The notes under the pieces were generated by a model that did not search any database, had not been told where the DNA came from, and saw only the letters and a program-made list of their open reading frames with translations. Below, piece after piece: positions 22,492-33,955 of a stretch of DNA of 64,000 bases. Origin of the DNA: Combretum micranthum (lineage: Eukaryota; Streptophyta; Magnoliopsida; Myrtales; Combretaceae); NCBI GenBank assembly GCA_024138025.1, contig JAMXBD010001106.1, forward strand, positions 418,754 through 482,753, read 5' to 3'. A program made the translations under genes and the position numbers. Each line of letters starts with the position of its first letter. Position 1 is the stretch's first letter.

Positions 22492-23965
22492 AATTTCCCC
22501 ACACTTAAGCCTTTGCTTGTCCTCAAGTAAATAAAACAAATTAAAGATCACAAGGCTTATTTAAGAAGACAAATCATGAATGGTTTTTTTAGTAAATATT
22601 TCAGGCGCAAATCATCTCAGTATTTTGAAAAATTTAATTATCTTTACTGACTGAAATAAATTTACTTTTACAAAAATCAATTGGCTTATCTAAGTAAATA
22701 AGCTTTTACTCCCATTATTTAATAAAGAATTTAAGCAAAAATTATTCAAAAGATCAATTAGAGTAAGAATAAACTCATTCATCTTTTATCCCCTTATATT
22801 TAAATGTATGTTATCTATTAATTATTTCTTTAAGAAGAGTAATCTAGAGTGAATGCATGCACATCAGATCATCCCCTGAATCTTTTTCCTTATTTGTGAT
22901 TTTTATTCCTTGATTTTATTTATTATTTAAAGCTTCAGAGGGACAGGGTGTTGCCTGCATCTTTTCTTTACGTCTGGACGGGGTGTTGCTTGCATCTTTT
23001 CACTTTTTTTTTTTTTATGGCTTTTGAAATTGAAAGAGGGGACAAGAAGTTGCTCTTTTGAGAGACCAACCCAAGTCCATTCCAATTCTAAGCACATGTT
23101 TTGTATTTAATTTTTTTTTTGTTTTTATAATGCATAAGGAAAAATTATCAAGTTATGATTATCATTTGAACATTCACCAATAATTAAAATGGCTCTCAAA
23201 ATGACTAATTTGGGAAACATACTAATCATTTAAGCTTTTATAAGATAATTTGAGTAGCCATACTAAGGACCTTAAGTTAATTCCAGCTCTAAAATTATAA
23301 ACTAAATAATAAGTAAAACTACTTCACATGGAAACTGTCAATTGATTTAAACAAAGGAAAAATTGTTCAGTTTCAAGACAATTTCATAATTCATTTAACT
23401 AAGGGATTTTTTGAAAAAATTTTGTCAAATTTTAAACATTTCATTGAGTTCTTATGAATTTGTGTGGGAAACTTGATCTATATCAGTACATACTCTATTC
23501 ATGCAAATTATTAAGTTATTAGACCCATTCACCTTGTTTAACCCTCCCCCACACTTAAGTCAAACATTGTCCGCAATGTTTATCATTTATATGAACAATT
23601 AGGGGATTCAAATTATCAAAGCAAAGTTCATTTAAAGCATAATTAAAAAGAATTTGAGAAGTGAAGAAAACTTCTCTTCTTCTGTAAGCTCGAGGGTCAA
23701 CTTGGTTTGTCGAGACCTGTTTGAGTCTGTTAACACAAAGAACTTGGCAAAAACTTATGTTATTATCGAGGCTCAATTAACGTCTTGATAGAGTTATGGA
23801 AAAAAAAGTAATGATAATGAAATAGAAAATGAAACATAAAGAACATAAAATGAAAAGAATCTGCATTTTATTGAAATGAATAAAGAATGAAACTGTACAT
23901 ATATTACAAGGACATAAAAACATTTAATTCATTTCCTAAATTTAAAACACCAAAACTAGGAACTT
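22492..23965 (-). other. Element H 3' non-coding region with two polypurine tracts
   Basis: Two purine tracts on minus: CTTAAGTGTGGGG at 22,509-22,497 next to the LTR, and CTTAAGTGTGGGGGAGGG at 23,559-23,542. Between them are AT-rich sequence, a T run at about 23,006 and a 35-bp direct repeat (GGACRGGGTGTTGCYTGCAT) at 22,941-23,012. The inner tract may be a second plus-strand priming site or a remnant. No coding sequence was identified. Confidence 0.55.
22941..23012 (+). repeat. Direct repeat, two copies, period 35 bp
   Basis: GGACAGGGTGTTGCCTGCAT and GGACGGGGTGTTGCTTGCAT, each followed by CTTTTC, lie 35 bp apart. Confidence 0.7.
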
Positions 23966-25035
23966 CTAGTGTTCCATTTCCAGCCAATATCTAAAGCTTT
24001 TGCTAAATTCATTCCCTCTTCCTCTTCTTGGCTTGGGAAAGTCTTCATAGGGGTCTCTACTCCTTCCCCCTCTTCTATGTCCTCTACCCCTATTATTCAT
24101 TCTACCTCTACCTCTACTTCTATTATTAATCTTTCCTCTGCCTCTTTCATTAGCTCTAACTCTACCTTTATTGGCTGAGCTTCTAGGGGCTTCACTGGTG
24201 AGATTTGATGGAGGACTAAGCACTTTATTTTTTTGTGCTGCCCTTTTCTCTATCTATCTCTTCTTGTGGTCTTTGTGCAAAGGTAGCATCACTTTCTAGT
24301 TAAGCCAATATCTTTTGCTTGGCTTCTTCTTCTCTCCTCCTCTCCTCTTCATCATCATTATATAGGAGGCTATAGTCATTGAGATCCTCATCATCTTTAG
24401 CCATTTCTTCATTCCTTAAAGAGCTTCAATAATCTTTAGCTGAGATGATTCATTTATTAGTTGTGGTGGAGTTTGAAATCGGGCTTTTGCTTTCTTCTTC
24501 TTTTCAACCTCCATGGCTTTTGTTAATCTCCCAACTTTAATTCCAATAACATAAGACTTCATCTGATAGTCCTCCTTGTTTGCTCCTTTGATTTCTTGTG
24601 GGATTCATAAATACTCATTTCAATTTCTTCCCTCATCTTTCTTTTCTTCTCTTCTTTTGTAGCCTCCAACAACTGCGTTATTGTGAGGGAATCTTCTTTG
24701 TCTTTAGGAGCATCAAGAGGGAGCTGCTGCTATTGTTGTGGAGCATTATGAGTCACAGGGGTTTCTAATTGAATATTCCCCTCTTCATGATATGTGGTTG
24801 CTTCTATTTGGAGGCGTGGAGGATAGAAAGTTTCAAGCTAATCTCATGTTAGAGTATGTTCTTCAGTGATTCCTTGGGACCATCTTTCTTCCTCAAATTG
24901 TCTTTGAGCCACTTTTTCTCTATATTCTTTCTGCCACTGCTCTAATGCACGAATCCTTTCTTGTCGTGCTTTATCCATCTCTTCCACTCATCGTTTTGCA
25001 GCAACCATTCTTTCTACTAACTCCAAAATTGCACA
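23966..25035 (-). pseudogene. Additional ORF of element H, segment 4 (C-terminal; coiled coil and Arg-Gly-rich tail)
   Basis: Continues in frame from 29,887 across solo LTR B (target TGTGC on minus). The translation starts with ILELVERMVAAKR, then a stop, then a charged helical stretch (ARQERIRALEQWQKEYREKV) that looks like coiled coil. After several stops and at least one frame change it ends in an Arg/Gly/Asn tail at 24,223-23,966 with repeated RGRG and NNR(S/G)RGR, finishing YWLEMEH. RGG-type tails often bind RNA. The whole ORF is non-functional here. Its family is discussed under segment 1. Confidence 0.55.
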
Positions 25036-28000
25036 TGTCACGCCTCGAAGGGTACCCTAAACGTGGCAGTCCGCCATACACAATATTAAAGCCTAAGAAT
25101 GACCACCTCAGTCACGCGAAGGCTTCCGTACTATGTACAAGGCGTCTAGCACATGGAGGAGACTCATCAGAGTAATACATTTTACGTTGATATAACTTGA
25201 GTAACAATGTAAGGAAATAAATTTACTATACTTCAGATACAAATCACTATACTTCATAATACAAATCATTCAACTTCAATTACATTCATCCACAGACTTC
25301 CTACATAAACTATTACAAGACAAATCATAAACTAGCTGATAACTTCAACATTCATATTCTTTGCCAAAATCCCGAAGTCATTCCCGGCTCCAACCAATTC
25401 GGTCCCCACTTTGCATCTTGAGATAACCTGTCCATTTAAACAACTATTGGGGATAAGCTACACTAGCTTAGTGAGAATTCCCTTAATTTCGTACCATAAC
25501 AAACAAGTTATAATCAGTCATATGCTATGCATGAACAAATACGTGAGCAAGTAATTATGCATGGGTATCCGGAACCCACACACAAACGGATTTACACCCT
25601 CCGTATCTTGGGTTAGGAATGGTATTGAGTCTACACGACCGCATCTAGTCCCCAAGCCCTCAGCTCTTAGCACTCGACTCGGCTAGGCTCATCCAAGAAT
25701 GCATCCACATGCGCCTTAGTACCCTGAATGAGCTCTGGCATCGGGTTCGTTATCCAAACGATCATCCACGGACCATACCGATCGACCTGCGTAGAGTAGC
25801 ATGCTACCAAATGCAATATGTCCAATGCGATGCATGACCAATTTAATTTTTCTTAGGTCAAAATATTTATATTCTTTAGAGTGACCAACCAATATCACAC
25901 ATATAACAGAAATAATATGAACGGTGCAGTTATTCAATCAAATCGTGGTTTCGATATGCTTTAGTATTCTTTGGCATACATTCATCACAGTCTCATCATA
26001 TCTCCATCCCCATTCATATCGATTTTTATCTTGTTCCTATAATTCTAATGCAACTAACTACAAGCACAATCAAGGTAACAAAGCAAGGAGAAAACTCACT
26101 CGGCCATTGGATCACCGGTCTTCTAGTAATAGTAATCCGGTGGTAGGGAATCGTCGATTCGGATCACCTAAAAAGGAAGAAATACTCTAATAAGTATTTC
26201 AACTCAAACTAATCTCAAACGATCTTATACGAACTATAAATTCGTAATTCTCGTCCTAAGCGGGAATTCCAACTTAAAACGGCCATAACTTGGTCATTTT
26301 AACTCGGAATCTCGCAAATTATATATCGATTTCTATCTACTTCGAAAGATCTATATAATTCTAATATTATATTTAAGTTTTGAAAATATTTAGGTCTCGA
26401 AACAGAGGGATCAGATCTGATCAGAAATGGTTTCGATTCCGAAAAATAGTTTTGTAAATTTGTAATGTTTTTATTATATAATTAGCTATACATGCAATAT
26501 GAATGATTTCCTAACATGAATGACATGAGATGAGCTTAATGTATGTATGGTCTTGATGATTCTTGCTAAAAGAAAATTTCATAACTCCTTATTTACAAGA
26601 CTTCAAGGATAACTACTTTTAAGAATCTAGTTTCTAACTTTGATTATTTCCATTTGTTTTGGATTTATTACTTAAGAAAATATAATTATTTTTGTTAAAA
26701 TTGAGTCTTCATTATATCTATTACTTATGACCTTCATTTCTACATAAAAATTTCATTTTACACTTTGTAAATATGTTTTCCAATATGATTTACTCAAAAA
26801 TCCGAATTTTAGAAAATCCACTTTTTGAATGATTCATTTGGGGAAAACTTGTTTAAAACATTAAAATTTAAGGCTTTACTATATCAATTACCTAAGGACT
26901 TCATTTAACACATAAAACTTGCAATTTGAGCTCAAATACTAAGTGATTACTTATGCATCATCTCAAATTACGAATTTGACAATTGATCACTAACTCAAAA
27001 TTTTTCATTTTAATTCCATTACTTGTTTAACACCTTACTCATGCCTAAACTCATTTTAACTTGTAAAAATCATTGCTTAATGATATCTATTACCTATATA
27101 CTTCATTTTTCACATAAAACATGAGTTTTGGAGTTGATACAGGTTCTAAAAATTGGTCTTGGTTGGGATCCGAATTTACAAAATTCATTTTTGGTTATAT
27201 CTTTTGATAAAATCTATCTAAGCTCATGAAAATCCATTCCTTACATATCATATCTTATGAGCCTTTCATTTCTTAAATAAAAACTTCATTTTTGAGTTGG
27301 AAAACATGTTTTTAAAATAGGCCTTGGCCAAAATCCGAAAATAGAATTTTTATTTTGAAAATAACTTTTGGAAATCACTTTTGATTCTTGTAAAAAGAAG
27401 CCTTGATGATATACATATATTAAGCCTTCATTTTCTTAAGTAAAAATTACATTTTGACACTTGGAAAGTGGTTTTTAAATGGGGGTCTTGCCAAAATACG
27501 AATTTCACAATTTTGTTTGAGTTCATAACTAAGATCTATACTTAATATGAACATAAACATAAAACAAATGCATGGTAATAAGCTATAAACATCATGGATC
27601 TAAACTTCACTTATCAAAATCCTTCATTTATGGTATCTATACCCTAACCCTTCATTTTAAATGAAAAATACACATTTTGAAGTTGAAAAACCACTTTTCT
27701 AACTATGGGTCCATTTTCATCCGAATTTTCAAAGTTGATTTTTGTTGAAAACAAAATAGATCTTGGGTTTCCTACAACTTTCCTACCATCATCAAGCTAT
27801 AGCAAGTTGTTCATGAACATAAACAAAGATCTAATGCATCTATGAACTCAAAACTTTAGATCTAGTTTTCTAAACTAGTTTTACATGCATGAATCACTAA
27901 GATAGACATGTGGATGCTAGATCTATGCATAAGTCATAAGGAATAACAAAAATAACAACTTAAATACAAGATCTATGGCATAAACAAAAATCAAAGCTAT

Positions 28001-29886
28001 AGAAAGTTAGATCTACAATATATATCAACTTTAAACAAGAAAATCATTATAATACAAGATAATAAAAGTGAGAAGAGAGTGATTCATTTTTGGCATCATC
28101 ATCCTAAGCTTTTAAGCTTATGGAAGGTCATTTGATGCATGAAACCTTCATTACACTTTACCTATATCACCTATGGAGGCTTTGAGATGAAGATTTGCTT
28201 AAAAATCTTCAAGGAATATGCATGGAGGCTCAAGAATGGAATGGGGGCAGCTTGGTTATGGTAAGAACAAGAACAAAATGAAGAGGAAAAGAGAGGAAAA
28301 AGAGAGAAAAAGCTAAGGAATAAAAGAGGGAAGAAGGAGTAAATGAAGGAGAGAGAGAAATGAGTGTTTTAATTAATGAATGAAGAGAAAAAAAAAATAA
28401 AACAAGGCAGCCAAGGGGAGGGGGGGCTGCACGTGGAAATGGGGAGAGAAAGGAGAGGAATTGTTGAAATTTGACTTGAATTAAATTGTGTAATTAATGT
28501 GTAATGTAACTTTTTGAAAAAGGATTGAAATATAATTAATTTTAGTCAAATATGAGTGGATAAAGGACAATGGCAGCCATAAATAGGGTCAAAAATCTGC
28601 CATCAATTGTGGGATAATGTGTAGAAAGATTGAAGTGAAAATGAAGTGATATGTGTAAGTGTACTTGAAGGTATGGGTTGTAAAAGTACTTTATTAATAA
28701 AATAAATTAAAATAAAATAAAATTGGAAAATTTATTCCAAATAATTGTAGCAGATTTTTCATAATAAAAATTAAATAATTATTTGAATTATTTTAGTATT
28801 TTAACAAATATGTTACCGGTACGGTCAAAATACGCAAATATGGGCTATAAATAATATTTTTATAACCCGAAAAATTCTAAAAAAATATTTTAAGGGAATA
28901 AAAATATTTTTAAAATATTTTCCAATTATTAAATTAATTTATTTTATTTTTAGTATCGGGTCTTAAACAGAATCTGATCGTAAAGCCCGAACTAACTAAT
29001 TTTTAGAAAAACAAAATTTTCTATAAATATAAATATTTATCTAAAAATATAAGGCTTTATAAGAATAATAAAATTTTATAATGAAATAAAAATGAATAGT
29101 GCAAAGACTAATCAATTACCGGTAATAATGGAAATACGATAAAAAGGTTATAACTGTAACTTTTATAACCCGAAAAATTATATAACTGATATTTTTAGAA
29201 ATTTTATGAAATTACGAGTCTAACTATACTATTGGTATATTTTTGATGTCTCGAGCCCCGGGACACACTTTTCGAAGTCTGTATCCGAACGGGTTCGAAA
29301 TAGGTCAAAAATTTACCAATCTAATATTTTTAAACAAACTCATACTACTATGAGCTATTCTACATATTTAACTACATCTCGGCCTCTAGGGTTAGGGGCG
29401 CTAGATTACCGGACTTAATTATTGTATTCCGCTTAGGGTTTCCGGATGATTTTCCGGCTTAGATTTTTACCAATTTGGAAACTGATATTTTATGTTTATA
29501 CCACATATTTAATTTGAGAAACTTATTCTATATTTCATTTTTGTAAGTATTTATTATCTTTTAACGTTTTCGGAATTTTTGAATTGGGTTTCATTTCCGA
29601 AAGTTTATCGTTATTTACTTTTTAATAATTCGTTTTTGGGATCTATATTACCGATTTTATAAATCGGAGTCACATATGAAATTTGTCGTACTAGTGGTTT
29701 TGGAATTGAAGACCACTGTGTTCTTATTTTATTTTTAAAGATTTTCATTTTCTCAGGATTAAGAAGTTTCTGAATTCGTTCGTGTTTTTGGACTAGTTGA
29801 AATTCGGTTTTAATTTGGAGTGATTTTTAGGGTTTATTTTCGAAGTTCATCTTGAAATTATTTATTGAAATTTTCCGAGGCTTACA
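25036..29886 (-). mobile_element. Solo LTR B, 4.85 kb, same family as A
   Basis: On minus it begins TGTAAGCCTCGGAAAATTTC at 29,886 and ends GGGTACCCTTCGAGGCGTGACA at 25,036. The flanks are a perfect 5-bp duplication GCACA (25031-25035 and 29887-29891). It has no internal region, so it is a solo LTR. It holds the shared block (26,240-26,365), the CAATGGCCGAGTGAGT site (about 26,093-26,108), the TAAGCTA inverted repeat (25,454-25,470) and the degenerate repeats (about 26,560-27,720). It lies inside the additional ORF of element H. Confidence 0.92.
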
Positions 29887-31151
29887 GCACACCTAAGAGG
29901 TGCTTGTTGAAGAGGTGTAGCATTTGAAACACCTATACCATCTACAAAAATTGGCTCTATGGTTGTTTCTTATGGGGGTGCTACTTCCTCTATTATTTCT
30001 ATCCTTAATATGGCAACTTCATTAGATTCTTTATTAATAGGTCTGTCTTCTGCTGCCATCCTCTCTTCTAACCCAACCTCTTGTACAACCTTTTGCACTA
30101 AATCACTAAACAGATTCAGGTTGTATTCACTATTAGAGTTTTCTTCTTGAGGAGAAACTAAAGCATCTACAAAAATTGGCTCCACTATTGTCTCTAATAT
30201 AGCTGATTGTGTTGGACCTTCATCTAACTCTGAGTCTTCTAGAAGGATCATTCTCCTTCTCTTTATTATTGGTTGCTTTGCTCTTTTTCTCCTTTTTGAT
30301 GTATATACAACTGGAGCTGATTACACAATCTCCATTATTGGTGGTTGGGGGTGAAATAATGGGTTGTGGTTGAATAATGACTTCATTGTCCTCAAAAATG
30401 TTCTGAGCAGGTGACTCAGCCAACTGTTGTGATGGTTCTGTGTTTAGGATGTCTGTGGGTGGTGATGTGTATGGTTCTGTATGTATAGGGGGTAAATGTA
30501 TTTGAGTTACGGTTTCAAGATTTTCAGTGTGTGTGGTTTCAGTGTATGGTATAGGTGAGGTATGTGTGTATGGAGATGGTGGTCTAGCATCACTGTCATC
30601 ATCATTATCATCTGGTTGTGACTCTACCAAGATAAGGTGTGGAGAAGGTGATTTGGATGTTGTAGATTGTGGAAGTAGCCTTGAGACTACATCTAAGATA
30701 TTGGACATCATATTCCTTAGGTTGTCCATGCCCTCTTTAGTACTCTTCTCTAAATTAGCAAGCTTTCCCTTCATCTCAATAACTTCATTTTCCAATTTGT
30801 GGAAGCTTGCTAAAAAGGGTTATGTAGCTTCTAATGTGGAAGCCTCAGGTTGTGTCAAAGGAGGTTCTTCTTATGGAGGGGGGATATGTGGCTCAAAAAC
30901 TTGTTGTTTAGTTGGTGCAGCTGACTCTTGGAAAGGCTAGGGCTCAACTAGTAGGTCATGGTCCAACATTGGTTCTACTGTTGTACCCACTTCTACTAGT
31001 TTCCATTCTCTAAAAGCTTTCTTTTGAAGCTCCTTATATTTACACACTAGATCAGTTGGCCCTTGTCCTGACCACATTCTTAAATTTCTCAAAATCCTTG
31101 TGATCAAGCCACCAAGGAATATTCCTTTGCAGTTCAGTGTGGCTTGATACT
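29887..31151 (-). pseudogene. Additional ORF of element H, segment 3 (middle)
   Basis: Continues in frame from 33,663 through the target of solo LTR I (AAG TAT | CAA GCC on minus). It begins QATLNCKGIFLGGLITRILR, then MWSGQGPTDLVCKYKELQKK, and after one or two breaks runs into a helical piece (ENEVIEMKGKLANLEKSTKE; GMDNLRNMMSNILDVVSRLL). A low-complexity Pro/Thr/Ser-rich linker follows (about 30,340-30,640), then an acidic region. The Gly-Leu-Ile-Thr core and the following coiled coil match the layout of the 'putative plant transposon protein' ORFs found in plant Athila-type elements. A frameshift at about 30,230 separates two open stretches (30,220-30,795 and 29,970-30,251). Confidence 0.65.
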
Positions 31152-31974
31152 TGAAATGACCCAAAGTTAATTTATAACTAATATATGTAAATTGATTGTT
31201 GCATGTGTGTATGTGTTTGAGTGAATTAATGTAATTGTAATGTGAATGTGATTTAATGTATGTGAGTCGATAACAAGCTAGAGTAATATACTTAGCATGA
31301 TAGTTTAGTTATGCTATTTAATTGTTATGTTAATGCAAGTGGTTGTTGTAGTAATTAATGTTTGATAAATTAAGTGTATTTTCAGCTAAGTTATAGTCTT
31401 TAAGCTTAGCAGATTTTAGTCCAAATCTAAGCCCAATACAAGCCTAAATTTCAGCCCAAACAAGGCCCAAAGCCATTCCCAAATTCTGCCCCAAAAGTCA
31501 ACAACATTAGGATAGATATCAAAGTTCATTTGCACCATTAGACAATGCCAAAACAGAACAAAAGGAGAGAAATTAGTAATTCCTCCAAAGCCCAAAATTT
31601 CAAGACCCGAATTAAGTTTTCTTGGACTCAACACCCCAAAAATCCTTCCCCAAGTCTTATATATACATTGAGGTAAGTTCATTTGATGTTTGAGATGTCT
31701 TATTTTCTTCTTAATCCATGAAATATGCATGTGTAGTTTAATACAAGTAGTTAATGTGCTAAATTCTTATTGAGATGTTGTAGAGTGGTTAGGAAAGCTT
31801 TAGAATGCCTAACATGTTATAGATAGGTTGTAGTAGGCTTTCATGTGGTTTAGAATGAGTTGGAAGAGGTAAAATGTAAAAATTTTTGAGTTTGAAAAAC
31901 AGAGAAAATCTGCAATGCGAATTGCAATGTATACCGCCTCGTACGCTGCGGCGTACATGCCGGTGTTAACGTTT

Positions 31975-32230
31975 TTAATTCTGACATTTTGGAAATTTTC
32001 TTAAACACCGCCGGTGTTGAAGACAGAATTTGCCGACGTTAGAACCCTGATTTCTGACCTTTCGAAATTTTCTTAAACGCCGTCGGCGTTGACGTTAACA
32101 TTGCTAGCGTAAAGACTTCAAATTTATACAAAATGCGTACTTCTTAACACCACCTTATACACCGCGGCATATGATCCTACACCGCCGGTGTTAAGGTTTT
32201 TATTGCCAGCGTTAATGGCCGGCGTGGACT
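31975..32230 (+). repeat. CpG-rich palindromic repeats in LTR I (about 72-103 bp apart)
   Basis: Palindromes AACACCGCCGGTGTT (32004-32018), AACGCCGTCGGCGTT (32076-32090) and ACACCGCCGGTGTT (32179-32192). The first two sit in direct repeats of about 72 bp that share TTCTGAC-TTT-GAAATTTTCTTAAAC. They stand out because the surroundings are very AT-rich. Confidence 0.8.
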
Positions 32231-32676
32231 TGTAAATTTTAAGTTTTTCTAATCTCTTCCTACATCTTCCGATACATGATATAAGACTTTTTAATCAAAG
32301 ATTTGCATTATATGATGTTGTATATATGTTATGTGATGACTTTAGATTGTTTTTACTTAAGGTTCGATAATTTCCCTAAGTTCTAATATAGTGAATATAA
32401 GATTGACTTAGGATAGTAATGTGACATAGTTGATTTATGTGGAACAGAGATAGATACTCAATTGAAGATTCCCATCAATTCCCAAATCAAATCAGGTACA
32501 CAATACTTTGATTGATTGTTGCTTAGGATAGGCATATACCAAATTGACTTTAATCGAAGATTAATAAGAGATATTGAAATTAGTTGTGCTTTACGTTGTT
32601 GAATCCAGAACCAGGGAGCGACAACCCTATCATGATACAATGCCACGGTAGTTTAGGCACTAAGCCCAATCCTTTG

Positions 32677-32732
32677 TCATGATGCAATGACTCAAATCCA
32701 TGATGCAATGGTTCACCATGATGTAATGGTGA
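32677..32732 (+). repeat. ATGATGCAATG short tandem copies
   Basis: CATGATGCAATGACTC, CATGATGCAATGGTTC and CATGATGTAATGGTGA follow each other with a period of about 22-25 bp. Confidence 0.6.
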
Positions 32733-33412
32733 TTTCTTTTATTGGCTAAGTGGGTAGCTAATAGGGTTAACTGTATTGGTATATCCTCTACTTAGGCTCG
32801 GAAGAAAAAAACATGTTTTAGTTCACGGGTATGGGACCGTTAAACTAATTGATGTTATAGACCGGGATAAGTGGAGTATATAAAGGAGTGTGAACCTTAA
32901 ATGATGTTATTATATTCTTTATCGATTAGATATATGAGATATAGATATCCAGTCTATCTATATCAACCCCCTGAGCAGCTACTGTTACTCAAGACCCCCA
33001 GAATTCCTAACCTTGAATTGGAGTTTGAATACTCAAGTGTTGTTTGATTCACTTAACTAAAAGATAATGAAGTTGTGGTGATTTATTGCATTGCATTTAG
33101 TTAAGTGAGCATTGCATATGTGTTTGTCTGCACTATTGTGTACTGGGCCTTTGGCTCATGTTGTTATCTTGCAGGTAACTTTGATGACGAGCCCTATGAC
33201 GATATGGGTTATGAGACTGACTGGGAGGATTCTATGGATGACTAGAAGAGAGAGGCCTAGTATATACTTAGGATTCCTTTTGATGTAAAATTTTGTGAAG
33301 TGTTTAGGCTTATTTGTTAAGCCTTGGAATGTATTTTGAGTTGAATTATATTTGTAATATAGTTGGGTTGTAAGTAGGATTTCTATGTTTATATGATCCT
33401 TGGGAAGTTGTA

Positions 33413-33432
33413 ATATATATATATATATATAT
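33413..33432. repeat. (TA)n microsatellite
   Basis: About ten TA units near the 3' end of solo LTR I. Confidence 0.85.
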
Positions 33433-33662
33433 GATGTATGATTTGCATATAGATAATGACCTACTACCTATGTAGTGGTACGGTTTCTTAGTTCAAAACA
33501 TGTAAATGTTATATCTGTTTTAAACATGTAGCCATTACAAACATCTCTTTTTAAGATGATCTTACGTATAATGCTTGAATATTGTTCCTAATATTTGGGT
33601 ATTATGTATGGTCGGGAGATTTGACACACTTAATAATTGGGTTAAGTGGCCGAGTCTTTACA

Positions 33663-33955
33663 ATACTTGAGCTTACAGGCTTCCAATAAACCTATATTGA
33701 TCATAATCCCCCTTACTATGTTAATAATAAGGTGCAGCTTTGCTTCAGAGACTGTTGACCCTCCCTCCAACTTAGAGAAAGTACTCTTTATCAGCATATA
33801 GTGCACCATTCGCATGCTTTTATTCTTAAACTTGAACCTTGTGGTCCTTGAAGGAACAAATCTTCCTTCAATCTCCTCCTCTAAGAACCTCCTAAAATCT
33901 TCTTCAGGTATTTCTAGGGGCAGCTCTTGGAATTCTGGTTTCTCCAGATATCCTT
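33663..33955 (-). pseudogene. Additional ORF of element H, segment 2
   Basis: On minus it continues from segment 1 across solo LTR C: with the target read as AAGGA the codons run GAT GAA GGA TAT CTG. The translation has GYLEKPEFQELPLEIPEEDF, then FVPSRTTRFKFKNKSMRMVH, then VSEAKLHLIINIVRGIMINI. The pattern 'MRMxHYMLxxxxF ... VSExKxxLIxxIVxGxxINxG' is how I recognise the plant transposon-protein domain. No stop occurs in this piece. The ORF track start at 34,001 lies in the LTR and is not the true start. Confidence 0.65.

Larger units (their letters stand above)
31152..33662 (+). mobile_element. Solo LTR I, 2.5 kb, different gypsy family
   Basis: It runs from TGAAATGACCCAAAG to GGCCGAGTCTTTACA (TG...CA) and is flanked by a perfect 5-bp duplication ATACT (31147-31151 and 33663-33667). 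No internal domain. Plus orientation is inferred from a TTGCAG acceptor-like site at about 33,170-33,175 and an acidic mini-frame after it (DEPYDDMGYETDWEDSMDD), so orientation is tentative. Notable contents are CG-rich palindromic repeats at 31,900-32,230, ATGATGCAATG triplicates at 32,677-32,732 and a (TA)n run at about 33,413-33,432. Confidence 0.85.

Noticed and set aside
23969..24178. Plus-strand Ser/Thr-rich ORF
   Set aside because: It is the reverse complement of the Arg/Gly-rich tail of the minus-strand additional ORF.
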